Of a stretch of DNA of 64,000 nt, positions 42,890 to 53,100 are shown piece by piece. The notes under the pieces were generated by a model. The model was given only the letters and a program-made list of their open reading frames with translations. It did not search any database and had not been told where the DNA came from. A program made the translations under genes and the position numbers. Source of the DNA: Polyangia bacterium (lineage in GTDB: Bacteria > Myxococcota_A > Polyangia > Polyangiales > JAUICN01). The DNA lies in NCBI GenBank assembly GCA_030427835.1, contig JAUICN010000006.1:124001-188000 (forward strand), in the 5' to 3' direction. Position 1 is the first letter of the stretch. Every line of letters starts with the position of its first letter.

Positions 42890-43546
42890 CTATCGATTGA
42901 AGTTCGCCGTCTGGGAACTTACCTGCGGCGACGTGGATTGCAGGTAACGCCTGAGTTCATTAGGAATACGCATCATCCATTCGTGAACCTGGGGCCGAAG
43001 GATTCCTGAAATCACCCCGCCCCCCACATCCGCCATGATTCCATAGGTGATAATCGTCCGACGGTCGTCGTATCGGCGAACGGAAAAGAACCCCCAGCCG
43101 GCACGCAGGTCCGAGGGAGCCTCCGTATCCACCCGAAATTGGGCCGCCCGGCCAAAGCGGTTGTAACTCACGTCCAGCGTGTACCCAACCACCAACGGGC
43201 CCTTCTGGTGTCTCACCTGGATTCGTCGGGTTGTCCGTGTCTCGCGAACGATACGTGCCCTGTGAAGGAACGGAATGAAGTGCCTATATTCCCGCGTGTT
43301 CATCACCGTGCTCCACACCACTTCCGGTGAAGCATCCATCAGTTGAAACGATGTTCCGCCCACAAGGTGCAGGGGCCCACGGCGTTCCTGCCGCTGGCGC
43401 ACAACAAGCTCACCGCGTTCTAGTTTAACGCGCTCTGCCGCCGAAAAATCGTCCTTGGCCTGGGCGTGGCTCGAACCCACCAAGAGAAAAAGTAGACCGT
43501 GCAACCACGCAACACATCCGATCCCTGTCATTGTTGTTCGCAACAT
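42890..43546 (-). CDS. Exported START/SRPBCC-like protein
   Basis: 218 residues with a signal peptide (LHGLLFLLVGSSHAQA). The mature part has the cyclase/START outline: MDASPEVVWSTVMNTREYRHFIPF (helix after the first strand), several long strands (RIQVRHQKGPLVVGYTLDVSY), and a C-terminal helix ending NELRRYLQ. Such folds bind lipids or other hydrophobic ligands; export suggests an envelope ligand. It is the first gene of the minus-strand run that continues into the kinase gene 69 bp on. Confidence 0.75.
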   Translation of the reverse strand: MLRTTMTGIGCVAWLHGLLFLLVGSSHAQAKDDFSAAERVKLERGELVVRQRQERRGPLHLVGGTSFQLMDASPEVVWSTVMNTREYRHFIPFLHRARIVRETRTTRRIQVRHQKGPLVVGYTLDVSYNRFGRAAQFRVDTEAPSDLRAGWGFFSVRRYDDRRTIITYGIMADVGGGVISGILRPQVHEWMMRIPNELRRYLQSTSPQVSSQTANFNR

Positions 43547-43682
43547 AACCTACCAAACCAGTCTGACGCCCAAGGCGCTCGAGCGATTCAGTGTGTCATT
43601 GAGCTGCCCGGTCATACAAGACTTTGAAGACTTCCCTGACGTACACTATGGTCGCAGACCTTACAGAACTTAGGACTTCACC

Positions 43683-44264
43683 ATGATCGATTCCATGCCC
43701 CCCCCATCTTCCAGCCCCAACGCCAAATACATCCTTGTGGGGCTTCTATTGATCGCTGGCGCACTGGCGGTGGTATTCGGTACCTGTCGCGATACCCAAG
43801 AAGAAGAGCCCAAGGTCGAAGAGCAGGCGTCGGCGCCCAATAACATCGAACGATCCACCTCCCTTGGAAGCAACACCCTGAACCTTGCCGAGGTAGAGGA
43901 AAAAGCTCCCGCACCGGAGCCTGCTGCACCAAAACGGAGGGCGCGGCGTGCAAGTACGGAATGGGACTGTGAAGGTGAGTTGGCGGCCTCTGCAGCACTT
44001 GGGGTGATCAATGCCAACCGCTCGGCGGTTCGATCCTGCTACGAACGACGCCTCAAGAACGACAACTACCTCCAAGGGAGCGTAAACGTAAAGCTAAAGA
44101 TCAGTCCCACTGGATCCGTGGAAGCCGTCCACCTAAGTGGCACTCTCAGGGACAGGACAGTCTACAGCTGCATTCGTAAGCAGGCGCAGGCCTGGAACTT
44201 CCCTGCACCCCAAGCGGGTTGTGCTGTCATCAGCGCTCCATTCAACTTCACCCCCGCCGGGTAA
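43683..44264 (+). CDS. Membrane-anchored AgmX/PglI-type C-terminal domain protein
   Basis: 193 residues. A single N-terminal membrane span (YILVGLLLIAGALAVVFGTC) is followed by an acidic, Ala/Pro-rich linker. The C-terminal ~90 residues (VRSCYERRLKNDNYLQGSVN ... LKISPTGSVEAVHLSG ... CIRKQAQAWNFPAP) match the TonB-like AgmX/PglI domain found in myxobacterial motility and envelope proteins. It resembles a small periplasm-facing adaptor. It converges with the RelA/SpoT gene 24 bp away. Specific role unknown. Confidence 0.82.
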   Translation: MIDSMPPPSSSPNAKYILVGLLLIAGALAVVFGTCRDTQEEEPKVEEQASAPNNIERSTSLGSNTLNLAEVEEKAPAPEPAAPKRRARRASTEWDCEGELAASAALGVINANRSAVRSCYERRLKNDNYLQGSVNVKLKISPTGSVEAVHLSGTLRDRTVYSCIRKQAQAWNFPAPQAGCAVISAPFNFTPAG

Positions 44265-44288
44265 GTACCCTGCAGCCATTCTCACGCA

Positions 44289-46511
44289 CTACGTGCGTCG
44301 CACGTCCAGTACGCCGTCTAGGCGGCTGATTTGCCGAACAATGGATCGTAGTTTGGCGGCATCCTCCACGCGGAACTGAAAAATGTTTTCGGCCCGTTCT
44401 TGATCCAGGCTACGGCAGGTGGCTTCGTTGATGTTGACCCCTGCCTCCGTAAGCGCTGCTGAAACATCGGACAGCACCCCGGGCTGATCGTTGGTTTCGA
44501 CCCTTAAACTCACTGGAAGTTTGAGCTTTGCGCTCGCACCCCAGCTCGCCTCCACACGGCGCTGGGGGTCCAGTTCCATGGCACGGGGGCAGGCACGGCG
44601 ATGAATGGTGACACCGCGTCCACGGGTAATCCATCCAGTAATCGGATCCCCTGGGAGGGGATTGCAGCACTTGCCGTACCGTACGAGAACGTTGTCGATC
44701 CCCTCGAGCAGGATGCCGGCGCTGTCCTTACCCGTCACCCGACGTACCGTCCGTTCCAACAGGCTGGGGCGCACATCCGAAGAAGGAGGGTTCTTGCTAC
44801 TCTTTTCGTGAATCCAATCACATACCTGACGAGGTGCGATTTTTCCGTAACCTACCTTTGAAAGAAGCTCCTCGTGATCATTGGCGCGAAACTGAGCGTG
44901 TAACTCGTCCGCCAATTTCCCCTTGAAATACTTGGCATAGGAGAACCCTCCGCGGTGCATCTCCCGTTCGAGCAGTTCCTTCCCCATTTGAATGCTGCGT
45001 TGTCGTTCCTCCCGACGAAGATAGGTCCGAATGCGTGCACGTGCGCGCCCGGTAACCACAAAGTCCAACCAGGACTTGTTGGGGATCTGTGTGTTGCTGG
45101 TGAGGATCTCCACCACGTCCCCGTTTCGCAGTTTGTACCGAAGGGGAACGATGCTTCCGTTGACGTGTGCGCCAACGCAGTGCAGCCCCACCTCAGAATG
45201 AACCTCAAATGCAAAATCCACAGGAGTTGCGCCCCTGGGAAAGGTTTTGACGTCACCCCGCGGCGTGAACACGTAGACCTCGTCTGAAAACAGGTCGACC
45301 TTGACGCTATCTAGAAACTCAGCGGGGTCAGAAACATCCCGCTGAAACTCCATGAGTTGTCGCAACCACGAGAAACGTTCCGCATCCTTGCGGTCCAAGC
45401 CTCCGGACTGCTCCTTATACTTCCAATGGGCTGCAATTCCCTGTTCTGCTGTCCCATGCATGGCGTGGGTACGTATTTGCACTTCGATGCGGCGATGCCC
45501 GGGCCCAATCAGCGTCGTGTGAAGGGACTGGTACATGTTCGGTTTTGGCAAGGCCACGAAATCCTTGAATCGGCCCGGCACTGGGGTCCATCGGGCGTGC
45601 ACCACACCCAAAGCCGCATAACAATCCGCCACACTGTGGGTCAGTATCCGAAATGCCACAAAGTCGTGAATCTGATCGAAGTCCACGTTTTGACGCTGCA
45701 TCTTCCGATGAATGGAATACAGATGTTTCATGCGCCCGGTGACGTCCACCTGTAGGCCTTCGCCATGCAGCGCTTTTCGAAGCTCTTCGGAGACCTCGGC
45801 GATGTACCGATCCCCGTCCTTGGAAACCCGAGATACGTTTTCAGAGATATCTCGGTGAGGTTCTGGCGAGAGATACTGAAAGCTTAGGTCTTCCAATTCG
45901 CCCTTGAGCCACTGGATCCCGAGCCTTCCTGCCAATGGCGCATAGATCTCGAGGGTTTCGCCGGCGATGCGCTCCTGGGAGTCGGGTTTCATGTGTTGAA
46001 GCGTTCGCATGTTGTCCAGACGATCCGCCAGCTTCACCAGCAGCACGCGAATATCCCGCGCCATGGCGACCAACATTTTCCGAAAGCTCTCTGCCTGCTG
46101 ATCCTCCTTGCAGGCAAAGTTCACCCGACCGAGTTTGGTAACCCCAGAAACCAGGAAGGCCACTTCCTCACCGAACAGATCCTGCAACTCCTTTTCGGTC
46201 ACCTGAGTGTCTTCGATCACGTCGTGCAGTAGGGCGGCGCACACGCTTGCGGTATCGAGCCGCATGTCTGCGATAATCCCCGCTACACTTGCGGGGTGAA
46301 TAAAATAGGGGTCTCCGGATTTCCGGCGTTGCCCATCGTGCATTTTCTCAGCAAAAGCAAATGCCTTGCGAATCAAAGAAGCGTCGACTCCCTTGTGGTA
46401 TTGCTCGACCTTACCAACGAGATTCAGGATCCCCTGGTTTCCAATCACGTCCCCCGAAGGCGGGGGGACACGCAATGCAGTTTGGCCCATACCCTGCTTG
46501 AAAAATAACAC
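44289..46511 (-). CDS. RelA/SpoT homologue, (p)ppGpp synthetase/hydrolase
   Basis: A 740-residue long-form Rel protein that makes and degrades the stringent-response alarmone. The HD hydrolase domain keeps the metal motif (ALLHDVIEDT, near residue 90). The synthetase domain has IHDFVAFRILT and the PKPNMYQSLHTT block. TGS (VYVFTPRGDVKTFPRGATPV), a conserved-Cys zinc-finger region (RYGKCCNPLPGDPI) and a C-terminal ACT domain follow. Both active sites look intact, so it is probably bifunctional. It is read from GTG at 46511; an ATG at 46490 with a nearby AGGG is an alternative. The only such gene in the window. Confidence 0.95.
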   Translation of the reverse strand: MLFFKQGMGQTALRVPPPSGDVIGNQGILNLVGKVEQYHKGVDASLIRKAFAFAEKMHDGQRRKSGDPYFIHPASVAGIIADMRLDTASVCAALLHDVIEDTQVTEKELQDLFGEEVAFLVSGVTKLGRVNFACKEDQQAESFRKMLVAMARDIRVLLVKLADRLDNMRTLQHMKPDSQERIAGETLEIYAPLAGRLGIQWLKGELEDLSFQYLSPEPHRDISENVSRVSKDGDRYIAEVSEELRKALHGEGLQVDVTGRMKHLYSIHRKMQRQNVDFDQIHDFVAFRILTHSVADCYAALGVVHARWTPVPGRFKDFVALPKPNMYQSLHTTLIGPGHRRIEVQIRTHAMHGTAEQGIAAHWKYKEQSGGLDRKDAERFSWLRQLMEFQRDVSDPAEFLDSVKVDLFSDEVYVFTPRGDVKTFPRGATPVDFAFEVHSEVGLHCVGAHVNGSIVPLRYKLRNGDVVEILTSNTQIPNKSWLDFVVTGRARARIRTYLRREERQRSIQMGKELLEREMHRGGFSYAKYFKGKLADELHAQFRANDHEELLSKVGYGKIAPRQVCDWIHEKSSKNPPSSDVRPSLLERTVRRVTGKDSAGILLEGIDNVLVRYGKCCNPLPGDPITGWITRGRGVTIHRRACPRAMELDPQRRVEASWGASAKLKLPVSLRVETNDQPGVLSDVSAALTEAGVNINEATCRSLDQERAENIFQFRVEDAAKLRSIVRQISRLDGVLDVRRT

Positions 46512-46555
46512 TCACCTCAAAGTGCGACAAGCAACGCACTGCGACAAAACGTTCC

Positions 46556-47098
46556 ATGACCGAGCCAGAAACTCCCCAAAAGGCACTTCCGCCCACAGAA
46601 ATGCCACGTTCCAGACGAGGGCGTTGGGTCTGGGTAATTGGTGTTCTTGTGGCCTCGATACCTTTTTTGGGCACGTTCCCCACCGAAATCATCCTGGGTA
46701 TCCCGACCCACGCAGACCGGGGGTGCCTTCGGTCCCTTACCCTGGAACTGCGCTCCGAGGGACAGACCTACGCCCGTACAACCTGGAATTGGATCACTCC
46801 CTCCCCATCCCGCACCAGCGAAAGGCCAGCGGGTGAGAGGTCTCCGAGCGAGCTGAGTTACCGGGTTGAACTACCTCCGGGAGAGTACCAAGTGAATCTT
46901 CAGCTTTTTTCGGTGATTCCACCCGGGGCTCACACATCGGGACAGGTGCCCGTTACCCGAACTGGGGAGTTCAAAAAACGCAACGTCCTCAGTTCATGGA
47001 TCACAACGGGCCACACCACCCGCCAACTCCTTCGAATGGACCCCGAAACCCAGCTGCACTGCGCCACAACGGTTGCCAAAGCCCCCGCAAACCAGTAG
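46556..47098 (+). CDS. Hypothetical single-pass membrane protein
   Basis: 180 residues, no recognised family. A basic, Pro-rich cytoplasmic start (PRSRRGRW) is followed by one hydrophobic segment (VWVIGVLVASIPFLGTFPTE). The rest is a beta-rich domain (LRSLTLELRSEGQTYARTTW, YRVELPPGEYQVNLQLFSVI) that looks like an immunoglobulin-like or carboxypeptidase-regulatory fold facing the periplasm. It precedes the GT39 gene by 12 nt and is probably cotranscribed, so a role with that enzyme is possible. It is divergent from the RelA/SpoT gene. Confidence 0.65.
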   Translation: MTEPETPQKALPPTEMPRSRRGRWVWVIGVLVASIPFLGTFPTEIILGIPTHADRGCLRSLTLELRSEGQTYARTTWNWITPSPSRTSERPAGERSPSELSYRVELPPGEYQVNLQLFSVIPPGAHTSGQVPVTRTGEFKKRNVLSSWITTGHTTRQLLRMDPETQLHCATTVAKAPANQ

Positions 47099-47110
47099 TC
47101 CCGCTGCTGC

Positions 47111-49861
47111 ATGACTGACCATCCAGAGCCTTCCCCCACATCAGGCCAGCACCCAACGGTGGGGTTCTCACGTGCCCGTGTGCCTGGTGGCATCCTCCTG
47201 TTGCTCGGAGGGCTGCTTGCGATGGTGTTGCTCACCTCCAACGATCGCCAGTTGCTCCACGGGCCCTTGTGGGGCGCCATGGCGCTTTGTGTGGCTCTTG
47301 TGGGTCTGTTGTCGGCCACTGGATTGGTGCGCTGGCGCCCACGCCACCAGGGCTTGGAACATCAGAACACCCTGTCCCCGAACACCCCACTGCAGGCCAC
47401 CGGATCGTGGTGGACCCGCCCCGGAGTGCTTGGTGTTGGGGCCGTACTTGTGGTTCTCCTCATGACTCCGGTGGTTGGCATGCAAGCGCTCCCCTGGGTG
47501 CTCTTCGCGGCGCTGCTTCTACTTTTTCCTGCGGTGTTGAGCCGTCCAGGGCTGTTTGTAACGTGGGTCACGGCCCTGATCTACCTGCCCACCCTGGGTG
47601 CCTATGGCCTCTGGGATCCCTGGGAGACCCACTACGGCGAGGTCGCGCGGGAGATCCTGGGTCGCGACGATTGGATCAGCCTTTGGTGGGCCCAGGACGG
47701 TTGGTTCTGGTCCAAACCCATCCTGATTTTTTGGATCGAAGCGCTCACGGTCGGGGCGTTGGGCCTACCTTTTCAGCCGGACGTATTCCCCGAGCATATC
47801 GAATGGGCCGTACGGCTCCCCATCGTATTGCTCAGCATGGGGGCTACGGCGGCCACCTACCAGGCGTTGCGGGATGCCTTTTCAACACGCGCGGGTGTCT
47901 ACGGGGCCCTTGCCGTGGCTACCGCCCCCCATTTCCTATTGTTGGGCCACCAAGCCATCACAGATATGCCCTTTGTGGCTTGCATGACCATTGCCATTTG
48001 CGCCTGGATACGCAGCATGGTGCGGCCCGCGGGCGAGCAGGATGAATTGCGCACCTGGGGCCCCTTGCAGATCAACCGACGTGCGGGCGTGGTGGCACTG
48101 CTCTTTGCCGTGGTGGCGCCCCAGGCGGTGTACTGGATTTCCCGCAATCTCCTGTGGACTCGCCCGTTCCGTCTCGCGTTCCGTTGGGATACCTACCTTA
48201 TGGGATCGGCTGGCAACCACGGCGTTCCTGGAAATGCAGCACACCAGCAAGTGCAATCCGTGTTCCATTCCATGGCGGCACAACCCGCATTTCAGGGGCT
48301 GTTGTTGGGCGTTGCCCTGGCCGGGCTGCTGTGGGTCGTCATTCGGCAAACCCAAGTCCGCGCCCTGTTCATGTACGTGTTCTACATTTTCTGTGGTCTT
48401 GCATTTCTGGGCAAGGGCATCCCAGGTTTTGCCCTTCCTGGGCTCATCGCCCTATTGTTTCTCGTGGGTACCGGGCGTTGGTCCATGCTGTTGAGTGGCC
48501 AACTCAAAGTGGGCACCGGAATCGGCTTGCTCTGCACGGTGGGCCTTCCCTGGTACGTAGCCATGTACACCCGCCACGGGGTTGGGTTCACAGATCGCCT
48601 CTTTGTGCACGATCACATCAACCGCCTGGCTTCGGGCGTACACGGTGACAAGGGCGACGTCCAGTACCTGGTGGAACAACTGGGTTTTGGAATGTTCCCG
48701 TGGATAGGATTGCTGCCCGCCGGGCTCATGCTTTGGCGTGCCTGGTTACCGCCCCAAGGGGGTACCTCTTCTGTGGCGGACTCCACCCCCACGGACCCCA
48801 CGCGGGCCGTTCCCCCCACAGACATTCTCAAGCTCATTACGATCTGGTGCCTCGCTGCCTTTGTGTTGTTCAGCGCCATGATTACCAAATTCCACCACTA
48901 CATCTTTCCCATGGTCCCTGCTGGAGCCATGCTCTGTGGGCTCCTGCTGGAGCGCTTCCACACCAAAGCGATCGGCCCCAGGGAGCTAGTTGCCATCATG
49001 GTGGGCGTTGGCCTTTGTGTCCTCGGTATGGCCCTTGGCTGGGGAGACATCCGTGGTGTTGTGCCCGCTGGGGTGTTGGGTGACGATTGGGTGCTGCAAC
49101 AGGCCTCTCCCCTGTGGGTTTCCTTGGGAACCTTTGGATTGGGAGTTGCGGCTCTTGTGTACGCCGCCCGGTCTTCCACGGGTTCAGTCCCAGCTCCCCT
49201 GGAAGGTTCAAACACAGGAACCAGTGCCATGGGTGCACAACAGCTGATTGCCATGGTGGCGGCAACGGGTTTGCTTGCCTTCGTGGGTCGAGATCTCAGC
49301 TGGGCCACGGATGCGAGACCCCACGGGTTTGAGCGTTTCATCCAGCTTTTTATCTACAAGTACGAGCGACCCTGGCCCCCTCATCTGGACTATCGCCCTA
49401 TTCTGACGGGGTTTGCGGTAGTAGCGGGCCTCATCACATGTGCGGGTTGGTGGTCCCGGGTTCGCCCCTTGGTAGCGCCTGCCTTCCTTTCACTGGCCAT
49501 TCTGATCTCGGGGTGGATCATGTACGTTTACATCCCCGACGTTTCGCCCCACTGGAGCCAAAAAGAGTTGGTCTCGCGGTATTACCAGCTCCGCCAGGAT
49601 CCCACCGAGCCCCTGGTGGCCTACCAAATGAACTGGAAGGGGGAGAATTTCTATACCGGAAACCACGTCGCAGCCTTCGCGACCTTGGACAACACCCGAA
49701 TCAAAAACTGGATGGAAGTACACACAGGCTCGAGGGTATTTTTTGTTCTAGAGCACCATCGTTTGTCCGGGCTGCGGCAGCTTCTCGGCAAACGGTTTGT
49801 GCGAGAAGTCACCACAAAACGCGACAACAACCACTTTTTGCTTGTGGAAGCGAAGCTGTAG
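47111..49861 (+). CDS. GT39-family (ArnT/PMT-like) membrane glycosyltransferase
   Basis: 916 residues with about fourteen hydrophobic segments. The first periplasmic loop after the third or fourth span holds DPWETHYGEVAREIL (near 169-183), the acidic motif of polyprenyl-phosphate-sugar-dependent transferases such as ArnT and PMT. A second conserved stretch is TKFHHYIFPMVPAGAML. Such enzymes move a sugar from a lipid carrier to lipid A, protein or glycan at the outer face of the inner membrane. The donor and acceptor cannot be told. Longer than typical ArnT (~550), with extra spans and a C-terminal domain. Confidence 0.87.
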   Translation: MTDHPEPSPTSGQHPTVGFSRARVPGGILLLLGGLLAMVLLTSNDRQLLHGPLWGAMALCVALVGLLSATGLVRWRPRHQGLEHQNTLSPNTPLQATGSWWTRPGVLGVGAVLVVLLMTPVVGMQALPWVLFAALLLLFPAVLSRPGLFVTWVTALIYLPTLGAYGLWDPWETHYGEVAREILGRDDWISLWWAQDGWFWSKPILIFWIEALTVGALGLPFQPDVFPEHIEWAVRLPIVLLSMGATAATYQALRDAFSTRAGVYGALAVATAPHFLLLGHQAITDMPFVACMTIAICAWIRSMVRPAGEQDELRTWGPLQINRRAGVVALLFAVVAPQAVYWISRNLLWTRPFRLAFRWDTYLMGSAGNHGVPGNAAHQQVQSVFHSMAAQPAFQGLLLGVALAGLLWVVIRQTQVRALFMYVFYIFCGLAFLGKGIPGFALPGLIALLFLVGTGRWSMLLSGQLKVGTGIGLLCTVGLPWYVAMYTRHGVGFTDRLFVHDHINRLASGVHGDKGDVQYLVEQLGFGMFPWIGLLPAGLMLWRAWLPPQGGTSSVADSTPTDPTRAVPPTDILKLITIWCLAAFVLFSAMITKFHHYIFPMVPAGAMLCGLLLERFHTKAIGPRELVAIMVGVGLCVLGMALGWGDIRGVVPAGVLGDDWVLQQASPLWVSLGTFGLGVAALVYAARSSTGSVPAPLEGSNTGTSAMGAQQLIAMVAATGLLAFVGRDLSWATDARPHGFERFIQLFIYKYERPWPPHLDYRPILTGFAVVAGLITCAGWWSRVRPLVAPAFLSLAILISGWIMYVYIPDVSPHWSQKELVSRYYQLRQDPTEPLVAYQMNWKGENFYTGNHVAAFATLDNTRIKNWMEVHTGSRVFFVLEHHRLSGLRQLLGKRFVREVTTKRDNNHFLLVEAKL

Positions 49862-50155
49862 AAGGGGGTTCCCAATCAGGGATCGCATATTTTTCGAACG
49901 CATCGCGTCAATTTCAGGATATTCAAACCGTAGTAATTCCGGGAAGTTGCGTCGATTCCCTGGACTCTGGCCCCGAAATTGCTAGATCGCTTAGGCCCCC
50001 CCGGGCTCCACATAGTCTCACCAACTAGACCCCCGGTTCCCGTTCCAACGTACGTGAGCTGGAGGTTGTTCCAGAACCAGTACTGGAGTTGTGGAGGTCT
50101 TGCCTAGCCTATTTGCTGACCTGCTCCCCTTGCCTACTGTTCCGCTGTTTTCAGC
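49862..50155. other. 294-bp intergenic region
   Basis: Lies between the GT39 and TPR genes. No coding frame is credible. The stretch 50055-50095 has repeated GCTGGAGG/CCAG pairs that could fold weakly. No clear promoter or terminator was recognised. Confidence 0.5.
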
Positions 50156-53100
50156 ATGAGCGTCGTTACACCCATAGAAGATCTCACGAGCAAAGCCGAA
50201 AAGCTTGTGAACCAGCAGGACTTTGGCGAGGCCTGCAGGGTGTGCCGCCGTATCTTGTCCCACCATCCAGAGTTGTTGGCTGTAAGGCATCTCCTGGGCA
50301 ACTCTTTGATGGCCCTGGGCAATGCGGGCGAGGCCCGTGAAGCCATGTTGGAGCTTCTAGACCAAATACCCAATGACAGTATTGCCCTTCGGTTGGTGGG
50401 TGAGTCCTGGATCCGTGATGGAGATCACAGCCAGGCCCGCGAGTATTTGCTTCGCGCCAAGTCTTCGGATCCCGAAGATACGAAGGTGGATGTTCTTCTG
50501 GCAGAGCTCGATCGGCTGCCGAGTCCCGATGAAGAAACGCTGAACCGTTGGTTTTCACACAGTGCCCAACGGGAGCAAAGCGAATCCCAATCCAAGCCCT
50601 CTGGGAAGGGGGTCCCACCAGTTACGGGTCTCCCAGGGAGCAGCCACCCTCCTCCACCGCCCGGCTCTTTAGGGCGCCCCACCAACGAGCAGGACGCTGA
50701 GACAGTCGTCGGTGAAGCCACTCCCCATGCCGTCGATCTTGGGTCAGCCGCGCCCACGCCAGAGTGGAGTCCAAACCTGGGCTGGGGCCAGGAAGGAAAT
50801 ACCGATGAGGCTCGAACCACGGCCTGGCAGGGGGCCTCTACAGCTGACGCCGCCCCGCAGGATTTCTCCTCACAGGATTCCTCACGGATCAATGGGGGTT
50901 TCGCGGGCGACCACGTACCCGCGAGAAGCTACACACAAGCGGATCCCCTGGAGGACCTCACCACGGGTGCCCACATTCCAAAGATCTCTCATGACCCTCT
51001 CGAGGCAGAAGAGACGCGGCGTCGGGAACCCATCGGACCGCGGTCCTCGGATCACGACACACACGATCAATCCCGAGACTACGAAGTAAACCCGGAGGAT
51101 TTCCCGGCCCCCCCCCTACGGTCGCCCAAATCCCCAGGGTTTCAGATTCCAGCGGCAGCAAAAACGGCAGGCCTGGCAGCTCTCGTTCTTGTGGCTGCAA
51201 CGGCCCTTGGGACATCCACCTACCGTTGGTGGAAAGCGTCCCGTTCCGAGGATGAAATTCTGTCCAAGATAGCCGCAGCCGCGAATTCAGGGTTGAGAAC
51301 CGATCTCGAAGATGCGCTGCGCTATTCAAGCCATGTCCAAGAACTTAGTACCGAGAGCACAGCAGCCCTTGCACGGGGGCTCGCCATTGCCTCCTACGAG
51401 TTTGGCCAGGACGTGGAAGAAGCCTACAAAAAGGCAATGGATACGCTCGGAGCGAAGGCCGATCGACTGCCCGATGCTGTCATCGCAGCAATCTATCAAG
51501 GTCTGGTGCAGGGCAACCCGGGTAGGGTCCTCCCGCCGTTAGAGAGCTTCAAGATGGATCCAGCCCAGGATCCAAGCGCCACCATAGCGGAACACCACCG
51601 ACTCAACGCCCTGTTGCTAGAGCAACAGGGTCGCATGGCGCAGGCGGCCGCATCCGCCATGTCGGCACATCGAGTAGACCCCAACGCCCCGAGGCATGCA
51701 TCCCTGGCCGCCATCTTTCTAGCAAAGCGCGGCGATTCACCCCAGGCCCTGCGCCTTCTGGATTCTGTGCAGTACGGCGATCGATACCCTGCGGTTCGGG
51801 TCGCCAGGGCCCGAATCCTGTTTTCCACCGGGGACGCCATCGAACGGGCCCGTGCGGAAGCCCAAGCGGTACTGAAAACCCAGCAGGCCCAGGCGACGGC
51901 TCTGGAACTCGCATGGGCCAATCTGATTTTGGCCAAGGATGCCCTGTCCTCGGGAGAGAATGCGGATGCTTTCGCACGGGCCCAGGCCGCATCGGGGGTG
52001 GCACAAACGCGAGATATCTATTTTGGGCTTGAACTTGCCGAGGCTTTCCTTCGTGCAGGAGGCGTGGAGGATGCAGATCAGGTTCTGAAGACCCTGCCCG
52101 TCACCGCCGGATACGCGGCAAGGCGTGCTGTGGTCAGTGCAGAGGTGGCCATCACCCGTGGTGACCTACCCGCAGCCAAGGCCGCACTTGGGGCAGCCAC
52201 ACGGGGGCCCCATGTGGCATTCCTCCACGGGTTGATCGCTGAAACGGAAGGCAGATTCGACGAAGCAAAAGACCTCTACAGGACCGCCGCCCAGGATCCC
52301 AACGAGTTTGTACGGGCTCGAATCCGCTGGGGAGGGATTGAGCTGAATGCTGGAAATGCGCGCCGTGCGGCAAACCTACTGAACGAGGCACGGCTCAAGG
52401 CTCCCCATGATCCGGAAGTGATTCCACTGCTTGCAAAGGCCTGGCTTCAGGCTGGAGATGTGGACAATGCGAAGCAAGTCCTGGAAAGCACCCTGCAGAT
52501 CCGGCCAGATGCCGCTGAGTTGCTCACCGTAAAGGCCCATATCGAGCTGAGTCAGGGGAACGCAGAGAAGGCACTCCAGACGTTCCTGCGGGTGCTTGAA
52601 CACCGGCCCGAGGATCCGGAAATTCTAGCCGCCTATGGCAGGGCGGCCAACGAGGCGGGCCAGCCCCTGGAGGCAGAGAAGGCATTCAAGAAAGCCATCG
52701 AACTCGATCCCAACAACGGTTCAGCATTGATCGGCCTTGCGGACATCGCCCTTCAAAGCGAAGAGATCGAACACGCGCAACAGCTTGTGGACAAGGCGAG
52801 TCAGGTCCGTGTGCCTCCCGATGCAATCGATGTGATTCGCACGCGGCTGGCCGTATGGCGAGGCGCAGGCGCCGATGTGGTTCCTGCCCTCCGTTCCATT
52901 GCCCGTTTGACCAATCGTCCTGAAATCAACTTGGAACTCGGCATTGCCCTGTTGCAAGCCGAGCAGGATCGGGAGGCCCGCGCTGTGCTCGAGAGGGCCC
53001 AGAGGGACGGCAACCCCATGGTACAGGCCCAGGGTGCCCTGGGGCTGGCATGGATATCATTGCGATCTGGAAACTCCGGCGCCGCAAAGCGGTACCTTCA